64,000 nt of DNA, taken from positions 92,242-156,241 of the forward strand of contig NZ_LMMV01000005.1 in the NCBI RefSeq assembly GCF_001422405.1, given 5' to 3'. The notes under the pieces are model-generated. The model was not told the origin of the DNA. It searched no databases and saw only the letters and a list, made by a program, of their open reading frames with translations. This document shows positions 9,293 through 21,701 of this stretch, in pieces (positions within the stretch are counted from its first letter, which is position 1; each line of letters opens with the position of its first letter). Position numbers and translations under genes: made by a program. The stretch is from Pseudorhodoferax sp. Leaf267 (GTDB taxonomy: Bacteria; Pseudomonadota; Gammaproteobacteria; Burkholderiales; Burkholderiaceae_C).

Positions 9293-10299
9293 GCGGCCGG
9301 CCCGTCGCTGTCGCCCGGCACCAGCACCGGCTGGTGCAGGCGCTGCAGCGTGGCAGGCGGCGCGCCTTCCAGCCTGGCGAGCGTGAGCTCGGCCAGCACA
9401 CGGCCGATCTGCGCCGGCCCGGGCTGCTGCACGGCCGTGATGGCGGTGCGGATCACCGAGTCGGTGCCCAGGCCGTCGTACACAATGAGCGACAGGTCAC
9501 GGCCCAGGCTGCGGCCCTGGTGCAGGGCCGCGTGGACCGCGCCCACACCGGCCAGGTGGTTGTCCACCAGCACCGCCGTCGGCGGCTGCGGCAAGGCCAG
9601 CAACTGCTGCATGGCGGCGTAGCCGGAGCGCCGGTCCAGCGCCTGGCGCAGCAGCAGAGGCGGTGACGGCGCCAGGCCGGCAGCCGCCAGCTCGGCACAG
9701 AAGCCATCGAAACGCAGGGCTGCGAAGTTGTACTCGGCCGGCGCGCCCAGGTAGGCGATGCGCCGGTGCCCCAGGCCGGTGAGCCGGCGCGTGGCCAGGC
9801 GGGCGCCGCGTTCGTTGTCGAAGTCCAGCCAGGCGTAGTCGGTCGCCAGGCCGGGACTGCGGCCATAGGCGACGAAGGGCACGCCCTGCTGCTGCAGCAG
9901 GGCCAGGCGGGCATCGTGCACGCGCGTGCGTGGCACCACGAAGGCGCGGATGCGCCGGCCGCGGATGGCCCGCTGGTAGGCCGCCAGCTCGTCGCCCGCA
10001 GTCGACACGATCAGCAGGTCCATGGCCGCCTCTTCGAGCCGCTCGCTAAGCGCGGCCGCCACCGTCAGGAACAGCACGTCGCCCAGGTCGCCGGGCGTGA
10101 TCGGGAACACCAGGCCTACGGCATCGCCACGGCCCAGGGCCAGGCCACGGGCGCCGGGGTCAGGCTGGTAGTGCAAGCGCGCGGCCGCAGCCAGCACGGC
10201 CGCACGCGTGGCCTGCGCGACCTCCGGGTAGCCATTGAGCGCGCGACTGACCGTGGTCAGCGACAGGCCGAGTTCGGTGGCGATCTTCTTGAGGCTCAT
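9289..10299 (-). CDS. LacI-family repressor of the alpha-glucoside locus
   Basis: The 336-residue regulator has an N-terminal LacI helix-turn-helix (MSLKKIATELGLSLTTVSRA, then LNGYPEV) and hinge. A periplasmic-binding-protein-like sugar sensor follows, with GHRRIAYLGAP and the Tyr/Asp motif IVYDGLGTDS. It is divergent from the sugar ABC operon, which makes that operon its likely target. Two near-identical 17-bp sites between the two genes carry the CAAAGCGCTTTG-type palindrome typical of LacI-family operators. The start was set at the ATG before SLKKIA because the helix-turn-helix must lie at the N-terminus; longer upstream readings cross the promoter. The inducer is inferred to be an alpha-glucoside or a product of it. 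Confidence 0.92.
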   Translation of the reverse strand: MSLKKIATELGLSLTTVSRALNGYPEVAQATRAAVLAAAARLHYQPDPGARGLALGRGDAVGLVFPITPGDLGDVLFLTVAAALSERLEEAAMDLLIVSTAGDELAAYQRAIRGRRIRAFVVPRTRVHDARLALLQQQGVPFVAYGRSPGLATDYAWLDFDNERGARLATRRLTGLGHRRIAYLGAPAEYNFAALRFDGFCAELAAAGLAPSPPLLLRQALDRRSGYAAMQQLLALPQPPTAVLVDNHLAGVGAVHAALHQGRSLGRDLSLIVYDGLGTDSVIRTAITAVQQPGPAQIGRVLAELTLARLEGAPPATLQRLHQPVLVPGDSDGPAA

Positions 10300-10394
10300 G
10301 GTCGGGAAGACAGGCCGTGCGCAGGCGCTGGCGACACATGCTAACAACGCATACAAACTTTTCGTATACACATAGTTTCTGCGTAACTTATTGG

Positions 10395-10406
10395 TTACCA
10401 TGGTAA
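10395..10406. promoter_or_regulatory. Palindrome TTACCATGGTAA between the lacI-type gene and the sugar operon
   Basis: TTACCATGGTAA is a perfect 12-bp dyad, flanked by GG on the left and near-matching ACC on the right. It lies 15 bp before the tandem operator-like repeats in the divergent promoter region. It may be a site for a second regulator or a half of the LacI-type control region. The role is inferred from position only. Confidence 0.4.
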
Positions 10407-10420
10407 ACCACGAAATCGAC

Positions 10421-10460
10421 TCAAATTGCTTTGGACACAATATTCAAAGCGCTTTGGACA
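10421..10460 (+). promoter_or_regulatory. Tandem LacI-type operators upstream of the sugar operon
   Basis: Two 17-bp repeats, TCAAATTGCTTTGGACA at 10421-10437 and TCAAAGCGCTTTGGACA at 10444-10460, match at 15 of 17 positions and start 23 bp apart, about two helical turns. The second contains the perfect dyad CAAAGCGCTTTG (10445-10456), the classic form of a LacI-family operator with a central CG. Their position just upstream of the first sugar gene, beside a divergent LacI-family gene, makes repression the likely role. Confidence 0.75.
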
Positions 10461-10504
10461 TCTGTCCAGACGTGAACAGCGACAACAATTTCCAGGGGAT
10501 TTCC

Positions 10505-11776
<1,272 letters not shown>

Positions 11777-11788
11777 GCCAGCCCTGAC

Positions 11789-11816
11789 GCGGCCGGCGCT
11801 GCACGCGCCGGGCCGC
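11789..11816 (+). terminator. GC-rich stem-loop between binding-protein and permease genes
   Basis: GCGGCC at 11789-11794 pairs with GGCCGC at 11811-11816, and GGCGC at 11795-11799 pairs with GCGCC at 11805-11809, around loop TGCAC. There is no T-run. It is more likely a transcript-stabilising or attenuating hairpin that lets the binding protein be made in excess, as in other sugar ABC operons. A near copy occurs at 19845-19870. Confidence 0.6.
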
Positions 11817-11936
11817 GCCACCCCACCACCCCCTGCAGCGCCATGCCGGCGCCGGGTGCATCCATGCGCCCCGGTCCCGACACGCGTGCCAGACGGTGGC
11901 CGGCCCTTGTTCTTTCCTCCCTTGCAGGAGCTTGTC

Positions 11937-12875
11937 ATGAGCAGTCCTCCCTCTGCCCTCACGCGTGAGCGCACCCGCAGCGCGTGGATCTTCCTGGCCC
12001 CGACGCTGGTCGTGCTGTTGCTGGTCGCAGGCTGGCCGCTGGGCCGCACGATCTGGTTCAGCTTCACCGACGCCAGCCTCGACTCCATCGGCGACTCCAC
12101 CTACCTGTGGGTGGGCCTGTCCAACTACTTCGGAGAGTACGGCGTCTTCAACTTCGCGGCCGCGCAAGGCTTCTGGGCCACGGACTGGGGCATGGCGATC
12201 CGCAACACCTTCAAGTTCGCGGTCGTCTCGGTGGTGCTGGAGACGGTGCTGGGCGTGGTGTTCGCGCTGGTGCTGAACGCCGAGTTCAAGGGCCGCGCCT
12301 TCGTGCGCGCCGCGGTGCTGGTGCCCTGGGCGATCCCCACCATCGTCTCGGCCAAGATGTGGGCCTGGATCATGCACGACCAGTTCGGCGTGCTGAACGC
12401 CATGCTCAAGAGCTGGGGCGTGATCGACGCCAACATCGCGTGGACGGCCGACCCGGCCTACGCGCTGTGGTCCGTGGTCCTGGTCGACGTGTGGAAGACC
12501 ACGCCCTTCATGGCGCTGCTCACGCTGGCCGCGCTGCAGATGCTGCCGCGCGACTGCTACGAGGCCGCGCACGTGGACGGCATCCACCCGGTCAAGGTGT
12601 TCTTCAAGGTCACGCTGCCGCTGATCTGGCCCGCGCTGATGGTGGCCGTGATCTTCCGCCTGCTCGATGCGCTGCGCGTGTTCGACATCATCTACGTGAT
12701 GACGTCCAACAGCGTGGACACGATCTCCATGTCGGGCTTCGTGCGCCGCGAGATCGTGGACAACAACTACGTGGGCTACGGATCGGCCGCGTCCACGGTG
12801 CTGTTCCTCATCATCGCGGCCTGCACGCTGCTGTATCTCAAGCTGTCCCGCGTCGACCTCGGCGGCAAGAAGTGA
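11937..12875 (+). CDS. Sugar ABC transporter permease (AglF/MalF type)
   Basis: This is a 312-residue inner-membrane permease with about six hydrophobic segments, beginning [20 protein letters not shown] (about 17-36). The EAA loop that contacts the ATPase reads [20 protein letters not shown] (about 206-225). It pairs with the next gene to form the channel for the sugar captured by the binding protein. The start ATG has a strong GCAGGAG site 6 bp upstream; an upstream in-frame ATG lacks one. The gap to the second permease is 11 bp. Confidence 0.93.
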   Translation: MSSPPSALTRERTRSAWIFLAPTLVVLLLVAGWPLGRTIWFSFTDASLDSIGDSTYLWVGLSNYFGEYGVFNFAAAQGFWATDWGMAIRNTFKFAVVSVVLETVLGVVFALVLNAEFKGRAFVRAAVLVPWAIPTIVSAKMWAWIMHDQFGVLNAMLKSWGVIDANIAWTADPAYALWSVVLVDVWKTTPFMALLTLAALQMLPRDCYEAAHVDGIHPVKVFFKVTLPLIWPALMVAVIFRLLDALRVFDIIYVMTSNSVDTISMSGFVRREIVDNNYVGYGSAASTVLFLIIAACTLLYLKLSRVDLGGKK

Positions 12876-12886
12876 GGAGCGGCGCC

Positions 12887-13732
12887 ATGAACCTCTCCAC
12901 CCAACGCCTGCTAGGCAACATCGGCCTGTACACGCTGGTCGCCGTCATCAGCCTGTTCTGCCTGTTTCCGTTCTACTTCGCGATCGTCACGTCGCTCAAG
13001 GAAGGCACCGAGCTGTTCAGCACCTCGCTGTGGCCGGCCGCCCCCACGCTGAAGAACTACGTCAACCTGTTCACGGTGCCCGAGCAGCCGTTCGGCCGGC
13101 ACCTGTTCAACTCGGTGGCCGTGTCCTGCCTGGTCGTGGTCGTCTCGCTGTTGCTGGGCGTGACGGCCGCCTACGCGCTGGGCCGCATCCACTTCAAGGG
13201 GCGCGGCCTCTTGCTGCTGACCGTGCTGGCCGTGTCCATGTTCCCGCAGGTGGCCGTGCTGTCCGGCATGTTCGAGCTCATGCAGGCCATCGGTTTCTAC
13301 AACCACTGGTGGGGCCTCACGCTGCCCTACATGATCTTCACCTTGCCGTTCACGGTCTGGGTGCTCACCACCTTCGTGCGCGACCTGCCCAAGGAGTTGG
13401 AAGAGGCCGCCATCATGGACGGCTGCACGCCCTGGGGCATCATCACCAAGGTGTTCCTGCCCGTGATGTGGCCGGCGCTGGTGACCACGGGGCTCTTGGC
13501 CTTCATCGCGGCCTGGAACGAGTTCCTGTTCGCGCTGACCTTCGTGCTGGCCAACACCGACCGCACGGTGCCGGTGTCGATCTCGCTGATCAGCGGCGCC
13601 GACAAGTTCGAGATCCCCTGGGGCAAGATCATGGCGGCTTCGGTGCTGGTGACCTTGCCGCTGATCGTGCTGGTGCTGGCCTTCCAGCGCAAGATCGTGG
13701 GCGGGCTGACCTCCGGGGCGGTGAAGGGATGA
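12887..13732 (+). CDS. Sugar ABC transporter permease (AglG/MalG type)
   Basis: This is a 281-residue inner-membrane permease of the MalG class with about six membrane helices. The first is near 12-34 ([19 protein letters not shown]). The EAA motif is [20 protein letters not shown] (about 172-191). A GAGGAG-like ribosome binding site overlaps the stop of the first permease. Its own stop overlaps the ATG of the GH13 gene (ATGA), so uptake and cleavage are translationally coupled. The partner ATPase is two genes on. Confidence 0.93.
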   Translation: MNLSTQRLLGNIGLYTLVAVISLFCLFPFYFAIVTSLKEGTELFSTSLWPAAPTLKNYVNLFTVPEQPFGRHLFNSVAVSCLVVVVSLLLGVTAAYALGRIHFKGRGLLLLTVLAVSMFPQVAVLSGMFELMQAIGFYNHWWGLTLPYMIFTLPFTVWVLTTFVRDLPKELEEAAIMDGCTPWGIITKVFLPVMWPALVTTGLLAFIAAWNEFLFALTFVLANTDRTVPVSISLISGADKFEIPWGKIMAASVLVTLPLIVLVLAFQRKIVGGLTSGAVKG

Positions 13733-15375
13733 GCGCGCTGCACAACGAATGGTGGCGCGGCGGCGTCATCTACCAGGTCTACCCGCGCAGCTTCGCCGAC
13801 GGCAACGGCGACGGCATCGGCGACCTGCCCGGCATCACGGCCAGGTTGGAGCACATCGCCGGCCTGGGTGTCGACGCGGTCTGGCTGTCGCCCTTCTTCA
13901 AGAGCCCGCAGAAGGACTTCGGCTACGACGTCAGCGACTACCGCGATGTCGACCCGATGTACGGCACGCTTGCCGACTTCGACGCGCTCGTGGCCAAGGC
14001 GCACGGCCTGGGGCTCAAGGTCATGATCGACCAGGTACTCTCGCACTGCTCCGACCAGCACGCCTGGTTCGCCGAGAGCCGCGCCAGCAAGGGCAACCCC
14101 AAGGCCGACTGGTTCGTCTGGGCCGATGCGAAGCACGACGGAACGCCACCCAACAACTGGCTCAGCGTGTTCGGCGGCAGTGCCTGGCAATGGGACACGC
14201 GGCGCTGCCAGTACTACCTGCACAACTTCCTGGTCAGCCAGCCCGACCTGAATCTCCACAACCCCGAGGTGCAGGACGCACTGTTGGCCGAGGTGCGCTT
14301 CTGGCTGGAACGCGGCGTGGACGGCTACCGGCTGGACGCGATCAACTTCTGTTGCCACGACCGGCAACTGCGCGACAACCCTGGCCGCGGCGCGCCCGCG
14401 CATGTGGACCCGACCGCCCCCGCCGCCAACCCGTATTCATGGCAGGTGCACCAGTACGACAAGAGCCAGCCCGAAGCGCTGGACTTTTTGCGCCGGCTGC
14501 GCAAGTTGGTGGATGCATACGCCGACACCACCATGGTCGGCGAGATCGGCGACGAGGCCGGCCTGCGCCTGATGGCCGAGTACACGGGCGGGGGCGACAA
14601 GCTGCACATGGCCTATTGCTTCGACCTGCTGGGCCCGGTGTTCGATGCGCCCTATGTGCACGGGCTGCTGACCAGCCTGCACGACCAGATCGCCGACGGC
14701 TGGCCCTGCTGGGCCATCTCCAACCACGACTGCGTGCGCGTGGCAACGCGCTGGGGCGGCAAGACGCCCGCCCCGGCGCTGCTGCGCCAGGTCGCCGCGC
14801 TGCTGCTGACGCTGCGCGGCAGCGCCTGCATCTACCAGGGCGAGGAACTCGGCCTGCCCGAGGCCGACATCGCACTGGCCGACCTGCAGGACCCCTACGG
14901 CATCACGATGTGGCCCGAATTCAAGGGCCGCGACGGCTGCCGCACGCCCATGGCCTGGCAGGCCGATGCGCCCGACCTGGGCTTTGGCAGCGGCGCCGCC
15001 AAGCCCTGGCTGCCGCTGGCTGAAAGCCACCGCGCGCTGGCCGCAGACCGGCAGCAGGCCGACCCCGGCTCGCTGCTGCACCACTACAGGCGCCTGCTGC
15101 AGTGGCGCCGCACGCAGCCCGCGCTGGTGGCCGGCGCCATGGCGCTGCTGCCGCTGCAGGGCGATGTGCTGGCCTTCGAGCGCTCGCAGGGCGCGCAGCG
15201 CCTGCTGTGCGTCTTCAACATCAGTGAGCAGGCCGCGCGCTACGAGGTCGCGGCCACCCACTGGGAGCTGGCCCCAGACGCGCCCGCCACCACGCCGGGC
15301 ACAAGCCGCGACGGCAACGCCCTCTGGCTGGCGCCGCACGCCACCGCCTTCCTCACGCTTCGCACCCCGGATTGA
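13729..15375 (+). CDS. Cytoplasmic GH13 alpha-glucosidase
   Basis: The 548-residue enzyme is an alpha-amylase-family (GH13) exo-glucosidase. It starts with the family hallmark [19 protein letters not shown]. The catalytic nucleophile is D203 in [10 protein letters not shown], the acid/base E272 in MVGEIGD, and the transition-state stabiliser D334 in SNHDC. There is no signal peptide, so it acts on imported sugar in the cytoplasm, releasing glucose from alpha-linked di- or oligosaccharides. It overlaps the permease stop by 4 bp and is followed after 13 bp by the ABC ATPase. Closest family members are AglA-type alpha-glucosidases. The exact linkage preference (maltose, trehalulose, sucrose and others) cannot be read from these motifs. 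Confidence 0.92.
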   Translation: MSALHNEWWRGGVIYQVYPRSFADGNGDGIGDLPGITARLEHIAGLGVDAVWLSPFFKSPQKDFGYDVSDYRDVDPMYGTLADFDALVAKAHGLGLKVMIDQVLSHCSDQHAWFAESRASKGNPKADWFVWADAKHDGTPPNNWLSVFGGSAWQWDTRRCQYYLHNFLVSQPDLNLHNPEVQDALLAEVRFWLERGVDGYRLDAINFCCHDRQLRDNPGRGAPAHVDPTAPAANPYSWQVHQYDKSQPEALDFLRRLRKLVDAYADTTMVGEIGDEAGLRLMAEYTGGGDKLHMAYCFDLLGPVFDAPYVHGLLTSLHDQIADGWPCWAISNHDCVRVATRWGGKTPAPALLRQVAALLLTLRGSACIYQGEELGLPEADIALADLQDPYGITMWPEFKGRDGCRTPMAWQADAPDLGFGSGAAKPWLPLAESHRALAADRQQADPGSLLHHYRRLLQWRRTQPALVAGAMALLPLQGDVLAFERSQGAQRLLCVFNISEQAARYEVAATHWELAPDAPATTPGTSRDGNALWLAPHATAFLTLRTPD

Positions 15376-15388
15376 CAGGAGACTTCCG

Positions 15389-16588
<1,200 letters not shown>

Positions 16589-16603
16589 CGCCAGCGCCCG
16601 GCC

Positions 16604-16622
16604 GCGGTGCGCTGCGCACCGC
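16604..16622 (+). terminator. Short perfect hairpin between the ATPase and GH65 genes
   Basis: GCGGTGCG (16604-16611) pairs with CGCACCGC (16615-16622) around loop CTG, followed by CCCTTTC. It could be a weak attenuator or an RNA-processing boundary between transport and phosphorylase parts of the operon. It lacks a full T-run. Confidence 0.45.
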
Positions 16623-16644
16623 CCCTTTCACTTCGACTGAGTTC

Positions 16645-19053
16645 ATGACCGACACCGAAACCTCCCCGCTGGGGGTGGCTCCCTGGAGCCTGCCCGAATC
16701 GCGCTTCGACCCCGCGCGCGCGCCCCTGCACGAGACCCTGTTCTGCCTGGGCAATGGCCGCATCGGCCTGCGCGGCGCGCACGAAGAAGCGCACTGGCCC
16801 GGCACCGAGCAGGACGCCACCTACCTGAACGGCTTTCACGACGTCGAAGACATCGCCTATGCCGAAAACGCCTACGGCCTGGCCCGCCACCACCAGTTCC
16901 TGGTGGCCGTGCCCAACGCCAAGGCCATCGGCTGGCAGATCGACGACGAGCGCTTCGACCCGCGCACCGGCGCCATCGAGGACTACCAGCGCGCCCTGGA
17001 CTTCCGCACCGGCCTGCTCACCCGCAACTTCACATGGGTTTCGCCGCAGGGCCGGCGCGTGGCGGTGCGCAGCACGCGCCTGGTGAGCCTGGAGCGCGAA
17101 TCGATCTGCGCGCTGCGGTATGAGCTGCAGGTGCTGGACGGGCCGGCGCGCATCGTCGTGGAGTCCTTCATCGACGCGCGGGCGCACGAGATGGAGGTCA
17201 GCGACGATCCGCGCGTGGGCTCGGCGAACGCCGCCAAATCGCTGGTCGAAGTCTCGGCCGAACGGCGCGCGCAGCAGGTGCAACTGATCCACCGCACCAA
17301 GCGCAGCGAGCTGTATGTGGCCAGCTTCATGCACAACAGCGCCGAGGGCTCGCAAGGCGCCATCGCCGCGCACGACGCCGGCACCACGGCCTGCCTGGGC
17401 CACCGCTTCGAGGCCGAGCTCATGCAGGGCGAGAGCCTGCGGCTGGACAAGGTCTTCGGCCTCATGAGCTCGCAGCACGCGCCTGCGGCCGACGTGCCGG
17501 CGCTGCTCGGCCGCGCCGTGGAGCAGGCGGTGGAGGCCGGGTTCGCACAGCTGTGCGCGGAGCAGCAGGCCTACCTGGCGCGCTTCTGGCAGGACGCCGA
17601 CATCGAGATCGAGGGCGACGACGCGCTGCAGCAAGGCATGCGCTTCAACCAGCTGCATCTGCTGCAGTCGGTGGGCCGCGACGGCCGCACCAACATCGCG
17701 GCCAAGGGCGTGACCGGCAGCGGCTACGACGGCCATTACTTCTGGGACACCGAGATCTACGTGTTCCCCATGCTGCTGCACACGCAGCCACAGATCGCGC
17801 GCCGCCTGCTGGAGTTCCGCTACCACACGCTGGACGCCGCCCGCGCGCGCGCGCGCGAGATGGCGCATGCCCAGGGCGCGCTGTTCCCGTGGCGCACGAT
17901 CAACGGGCCGGAATGCTCGTCCTACTTCCCGGCTGGCACGGCGCAGTACCACATCAACGCCGACATCGCGTTCGCCGTCAAGCGCTACTGGGAGGCCACC
18001 GGCGACGACGCCTTCATGCTGGCCCACGGCGTGGAACTGGTGTTCGAGACCGCGCGCATCTGGATGGGCCTGGGCCACTTCCAGGACGGCCGCTTCGAGG
18101 ACGGCAGCACGCGCCGCTATTGCATCCACACCGTGACGGGCCCGGACGAATACACGGCGCTGGTCGACAACAACTTCTACACCAACGCGATGGCGCAGAT
18201 GCACCTGGCCTTCGCGGTGGAGCTGGTGCAGTGGATGGCGCAGCAGCATGCCGGCACGCTGCTGCAGCTGCAGTTGCGCATCGGCCTGGACCTGCGCGAA
18301 GCCGAGACCTGGCAGGAAGCCGCGCGGCGCATGTATCTGCCCTACGACGGCGCGCTCGGCGTGCACCCGCAGGACGATGGCTTCCTGGCCAAGCCGCGCT
18401 GGGGCTTTGACACCGGCAGCGACGACGCGACCGCCCAGCGCCCGCTGCTGCTGCACTACCACCCGCTGGTGATCTACCGCCACCAGATCTGCAAACAGGC
18501 CGACGTGCTGCTGGCCCTGCTGCTGCTGGGCGAGCAGTTCAGCCTGGCGGACAAGCGCCGCGACTTCGACTACTACGAGCCGATCACCACGCACGACTCC
18601 TCGCTGTCGCGCTGCATCTTCGGCATCGTGGCCTCGGAGGTCGGCTACCACGCCAAGGCCTACGATTACTTCGCGGCCGGTGCACGCGCAGACCTGGACG
18701 ACCACCACCACAACACGCGCCACGGCGTGCACACGGCCGCCATGGCCGGTGCCTGGCTCGGCGTGGTGGCGGGCTTCGCCGGCCTGCGCATGCACAAGCG
18801 CATGCCGACTTTTGCGCCCACGCTGCCCGCGCACTGGCAGCGATACGGCTTCAAGTTGCGGCTCGCTGGCGTGCAACTGCAGCTCAGCGTGGACGCCGAG
18901 TCCTGCACCTACCGGCTGCTCGAAGGCGGCTGGCTCGCGCTGCGCCACTGCGGCCAGACCGTCGTGCTGGGCGGCGAGCGCACCGAAATGCGCCTGCCAC
19001 TGGCCACGCGCCCCCCCGTCCTGGCCGTGCCCGCAGTGGCCCACCCCGCCTGA
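16645..19053 (+). CDS. GH65 disaccharide phosphorylase (maltose/trehalose/kojibiose type)
   Basis: This 802-residue cytoplasmic enzyme of glycoside hydrolase family 65 splits an alpha-glucosyl disaccharide with phosphate to beta-glucose-1-phosphate plus glucose. The family landmarks are visible: LFCLGNGRIGLRG near 33-45, GYDGHYFWDTEIYV in the barrel, and the general acid E502 in TVTGPDEYTALVDNNFYTN. The C-terminal jelly-roll region ends in a repetitive Pro/Val tail. The beta-phosphoglucomutase gene follows 39 bp later and would feed the product into glycolysis, which supports phosphorylase rather than hydrolase activity. Which disaccharide is used is not visible. Confidence 0.9.
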   Translation: MTDTETSPLGVAPWSLPESRFDPARAPLHETLFCLGNGRIGLRGAHEEAHWPGTEQDATYLNGFHDVEDIAYAENAYGLARHHQFLVAVPNAKAIGWQIDDERFDPRTGAIEDYQRALDFRTGLLTRNFTWVSPQGRRVAVRSTRLVSLERESICALRYELQVLDGPARIVVESFIDARAHEMEVSDDPRVGSANAAKSLVEVSAERRAQQVQLIHRTKRSELYVASFMHNSAEGSQGAIAAHDAGTTACLGHRFEAELMQGESLRLDKVFGLMSSQHAPAADVPALLGRAVEQAVEAGFAQLCAEQQAYLARFWQDADIEIEGDDALQQGMRFNQLHLLQSVGRDGRTNIAAKGVTGSGYDGHYFWDTEIYVFPMLLHTQPQIARRLLEFRYHTLDAARARAREMAHAQGALFPWRTINGPECSSYFPAGTAQYHINADIAFAVKRYWEATGDDAFMLAHGVELVFETARIWMGLGHFQDGRFEDGSTRRYCIHTVTGPDEYTALVDNNFYTNAMAQMHLAFAVELVQWMAQQHAGTLLQLQLRIGLDLREAETWQEAARRMYLPYDGALGVHPQDDGFLAKPRWGFDTGSDDATAQRPLLLHYHPLVIYRHQICKQADVLLALLLLGEQFSLADKRRDFDYYEPITTHDSSLSRCIFGIVASEVGYHAKAYDYFAAGARADLDDHHHNTRHGVHTAAMAGAWLGVVAGFAGLRMHKRMPTFAPTLPAHWQRYGFKLRLAGVQLQLSVDAESCTYRLLEGGWLALRHCGQTVVLGGERTEMRLPLATRPPVLAVPAVAHPA

Positions 19054-19092
19054 TTTCTCACCTGCCACACCACCACAAGAAAGCTCGCCACC

Positions 19093-19755
<663 letters not shown>

Positions 19756-19844
19756 CGTCCGCACCGCTGCCTCTCCCACAAGAACAGAAAAGGAGACACC
19801 CCCACGAAAGCAGTCCACGCCCGCCACCGACCGACGTCACGACC

Positions 19845-19870
19845 GGCCGGCGCCCCTGCACGCGCCGGCC
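19845..19870 (+). terminator. GC-rich stem-loop before the porin gene, near copy of the one at 11789
   Basis: GGCCGGCGC (19845-19853) pairs with GCGCCGGCC (19862-19870) around loop CCCTGCAC. Sequence and loop closely repeat the hairpin after the binding-protein gene. No T-run follows, so a transcript-stability or attenuation role is more likely than full termination. Confidence 0.55.
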
Positions 19871-19901
19871 TCATCCCCCAAAAAGATCCGAGGAGATTTC
19901 C

Positions 19902-21158
19902 ATGATCACCCATCCCTTGACCCGCACGGCCGCGGCAGCCGCCGCGCTGCTGCTGGGCGCCGTTCCCCTGCTGGCCCAGGCCCAGGACAAGGCCGACCCC
20001 ACCAAAGAATTCGTCCAGAAGGTCAACAACGCGACCGGCCTGGAGTTCTGGGGCTATGCACGCAGCGGCTTCTACGTGGGCCACAAGGACCAGGGCCGTC
20101 TGCGCGGCAACTATTCGCTGGGCGGCGATCTGCACAAGTACCGCCTGGGCAACGAAGGCGACCACTACATCGAGTTCGGCATCGGCAAGCGCTTCGACCT
20201 GGGCGACGGGCTCAAATGGGGCGTGTTCTACATGCCCAAGATCTACAACGGCGACACCGGAACGGCCCAGGCCTACGCCACCATGACCGGCATCTTCGAC
20301 AACAGCGCGACGCTGTGGGCCGGCCAGCGCTTCCACCGCATCCAGGACGTGCACATCGTCGACAACTGGGTCATGGAAGACGGCGACAACTACGGCGCCG
20401 GCATCGACGACATCCCGATGTTCGGCGTGGGCACCCTGAACGTGGCGCTGCACACCTCGGACTCGTTCGACAACAAGGCCGGCAACGTGAACGACGCCAA
20501 GCGCGTGAACCTGCAGTGGCGCAAGATCCCGACCAACCCGGGCGGCAGCATCACGCTGACCGCGGGCCTGATCTCTGGCGACTTCGCCAGGGGCAGCGAC
20601 GGCGGCGCTCTCGGCATCGTGCACAACCAGAAGGACTTCCTCGTCAAGGGCCTGAACAACTCGCTGATGTTGCAGGCCTCCACGGGCCATTCGGACATCC
20701 GCGGCAAGTTCAGCGGGCTGGACGTGGACGGCACTTCGTTCGGGGGCGCCAAGCAGCGCCGCATCCTGGACGTGGTGGACTTCCAGCTCGGCAAGCTCGG
20801 CGGCCAGGCCCTGATCGGCTACCAGACCATCGACCCGGACGACGGCGGCGACATCAAGGACTTCAGCCTGGGCGGCCGCGTGAGCTACGGCATCGCCAAG
20901 CGCACCAAGCTGCTGGCCGAGATCGCGACCACGCAGCGCAAGGTGGACGGCGAAGCCAACCGCCGGCTGAACAAGGGCACGGTGGCCGTGGCCTTCGCGC
21001 CCAACACCGACTTCTGGACGCGCCCGGAATTCCGCATCTACTACACGCACGCCAACTGGAACAACGCCGCGCGCCTGGCTGCCGCCAACTCCTACGGCTT
21101 CGGTGGCAAGCGCAACAACAACACCTTCGGCGTGCAGATGGAAGTGTGGTGGGAATGA
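19902..21158 (+). CDS. lamB: LamB-type maltoporin
   Basis: This is a 418-residue outer-membrane porin for maltodextrins and related sugars. A signal peptide (1-27, ending LLAQAQD) is followed by the LamB N-terminal pattern FWGYARSGFYVG, then RLGNEGDHYIEFGIG. Later landmarks are YMPKIYNGD, the IDDIP segment and the C-terminal aromatic strand ending VWWE, as in outer-membrane barrels recognised by the Bam machinery. It is the last gene of the sugar operon, with a GAGGAG ribosome binding site 8 bp before ATG and a strong terminator 41 bp after its stop. It supplies the outer-membrane step for the ABC importer. Confidence 0.93.
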   Translation: MITHPLTRTAAAAAALLLGAVPLLAQAQDKADPTKEFVQKVNNATGLEFWGYARSGFYVGHKDQGRLRGNYSLGGDLHKYRLGNEGDHYIEFGIGKRFDLGDGLKWGVFYMPKIYNGDTGTAQAYATMTGIFDNSATLWAGQRFHRIQDVHIVDNWVMEDGDNYGAGIDDIPMFGVGTLNVALHTSDSFDNKAGNVNDAKRVNLQWRKIPTNPGGSITLTAGLISGDFARGSDGGALGIVHNQKDFLVKGLNNSLMLQASTGHSDIRGKFSGLDVDGTSFGGAKQRRILDVVDFQLGKLGGQALIGYQTIDPDDGGDIKDFSLGGRVSYGIAKRTKLLAEIATTQRKVDGEANRRLNKGTVAVAFAPNTDFWTRPEFRIYYTHANWNNAARLAAANSYGFGGKRNNNTFGVQMEVWWE

Positions 21159-21198
21159 TGTGAAGACGGCCTCCGCCTGAGAGGGCGGGGCATTTGGT

Positions 21199-21234
21199 GC
21201 CGCCTCGGCCTCCGGCCGCAGGCGGCTTTTTCTT
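21199..21234 (+). terminator. Rho-independent terminator of the sugar operon
   Basis: GCCGCCT (21199-21205) pairs with AGGCGGC (21220-21226), with further CGGCC/GGCCG pairing inside, followed by TTTTTCTT. It stands directly after lamB and ends the 10-kb operon. Confidence 0.9.
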
Positions 21235-21290
21235 GCCCGCGCACGGTCCCGGGCCAGACCCGATGCCGGTGCGCAGGGCCTTCGGGCAGC

Positions 21291-21598
21291 GGCGAGACAC
21301 TGGACTTCGGCCAGATGCTCACGCGCACCTACACCGACGGCATCCTCGTGCTGCACCAAGGCCGCGTGGTCTACGAGAAGTATTTCGGCGCGCCACGCCG
21401 GAGCGCCCTGGCGACGCCACGGTGCGCCAGGTGATGGACATGACGATTGGCGTCAGGTATTCGGAGAACTACGCCGATCCAAAGACCGAGATGGTGATCG
21501 TGCGCTACGCGGCGCACCCGATCGGGGCGAATGCCGGCAACGATCCGCTGACGCTTCCGGCGTTCCATGCGGTGGCAACGGCGTTGATGGCGCCGTGA
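21291..21598 (+). pseudogene. Remnant of a NylB-like serine hydrolase (beta-lactamase fold)
   Basis: Two reading frames carry pieces of one protein. From 21291 one frame reads GETLDFGQMLTRTYTDGILV and then LHQGRVVYEKYFGA, the N-terminal part of 6-aminohexanoate-dimer-hydrolase-like class C enzymes. After a frameshift near 21400 a second frame reads MDMTIGVRYSENYADP, then directly KTEMVIVRYAAHPIGAN and a C-terminal end at 21598. In intact relatives these blocks are separated by well over a hundred residues, and the catalytic SxxK region lies in the missing part. The gene therefore has a frameshift and at least two internal deletions and cannot encode an active enzyme. Confidence 0.8.
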
Positions 21599-21701
21599 CC
21601 AGGCCGCACAGAGGCATCACAGGTTCAGAACTCCACCCGCGCCACGCTGTCGTGGCCGCCCTTGGCATCCTTCCCGACCACCGCCGGCGGCGGTGAAAGT
21701 G

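Noticed and set aside
10391..10504. Upstream extension of the sugar-binding protein to the ATG near 10391
   Set aside because: It would place operators and promoter inside the coding region and push the signal peptide to residue 40; GTG 10505 has a good ribosome binding site.
11789..11816. True Rho-independent terminator after the binding-protein gene
   Set aside because: No T-run follows and the downstream permease is clearly part of the same operon, so only a stabiliser or attenuator role is proposed.
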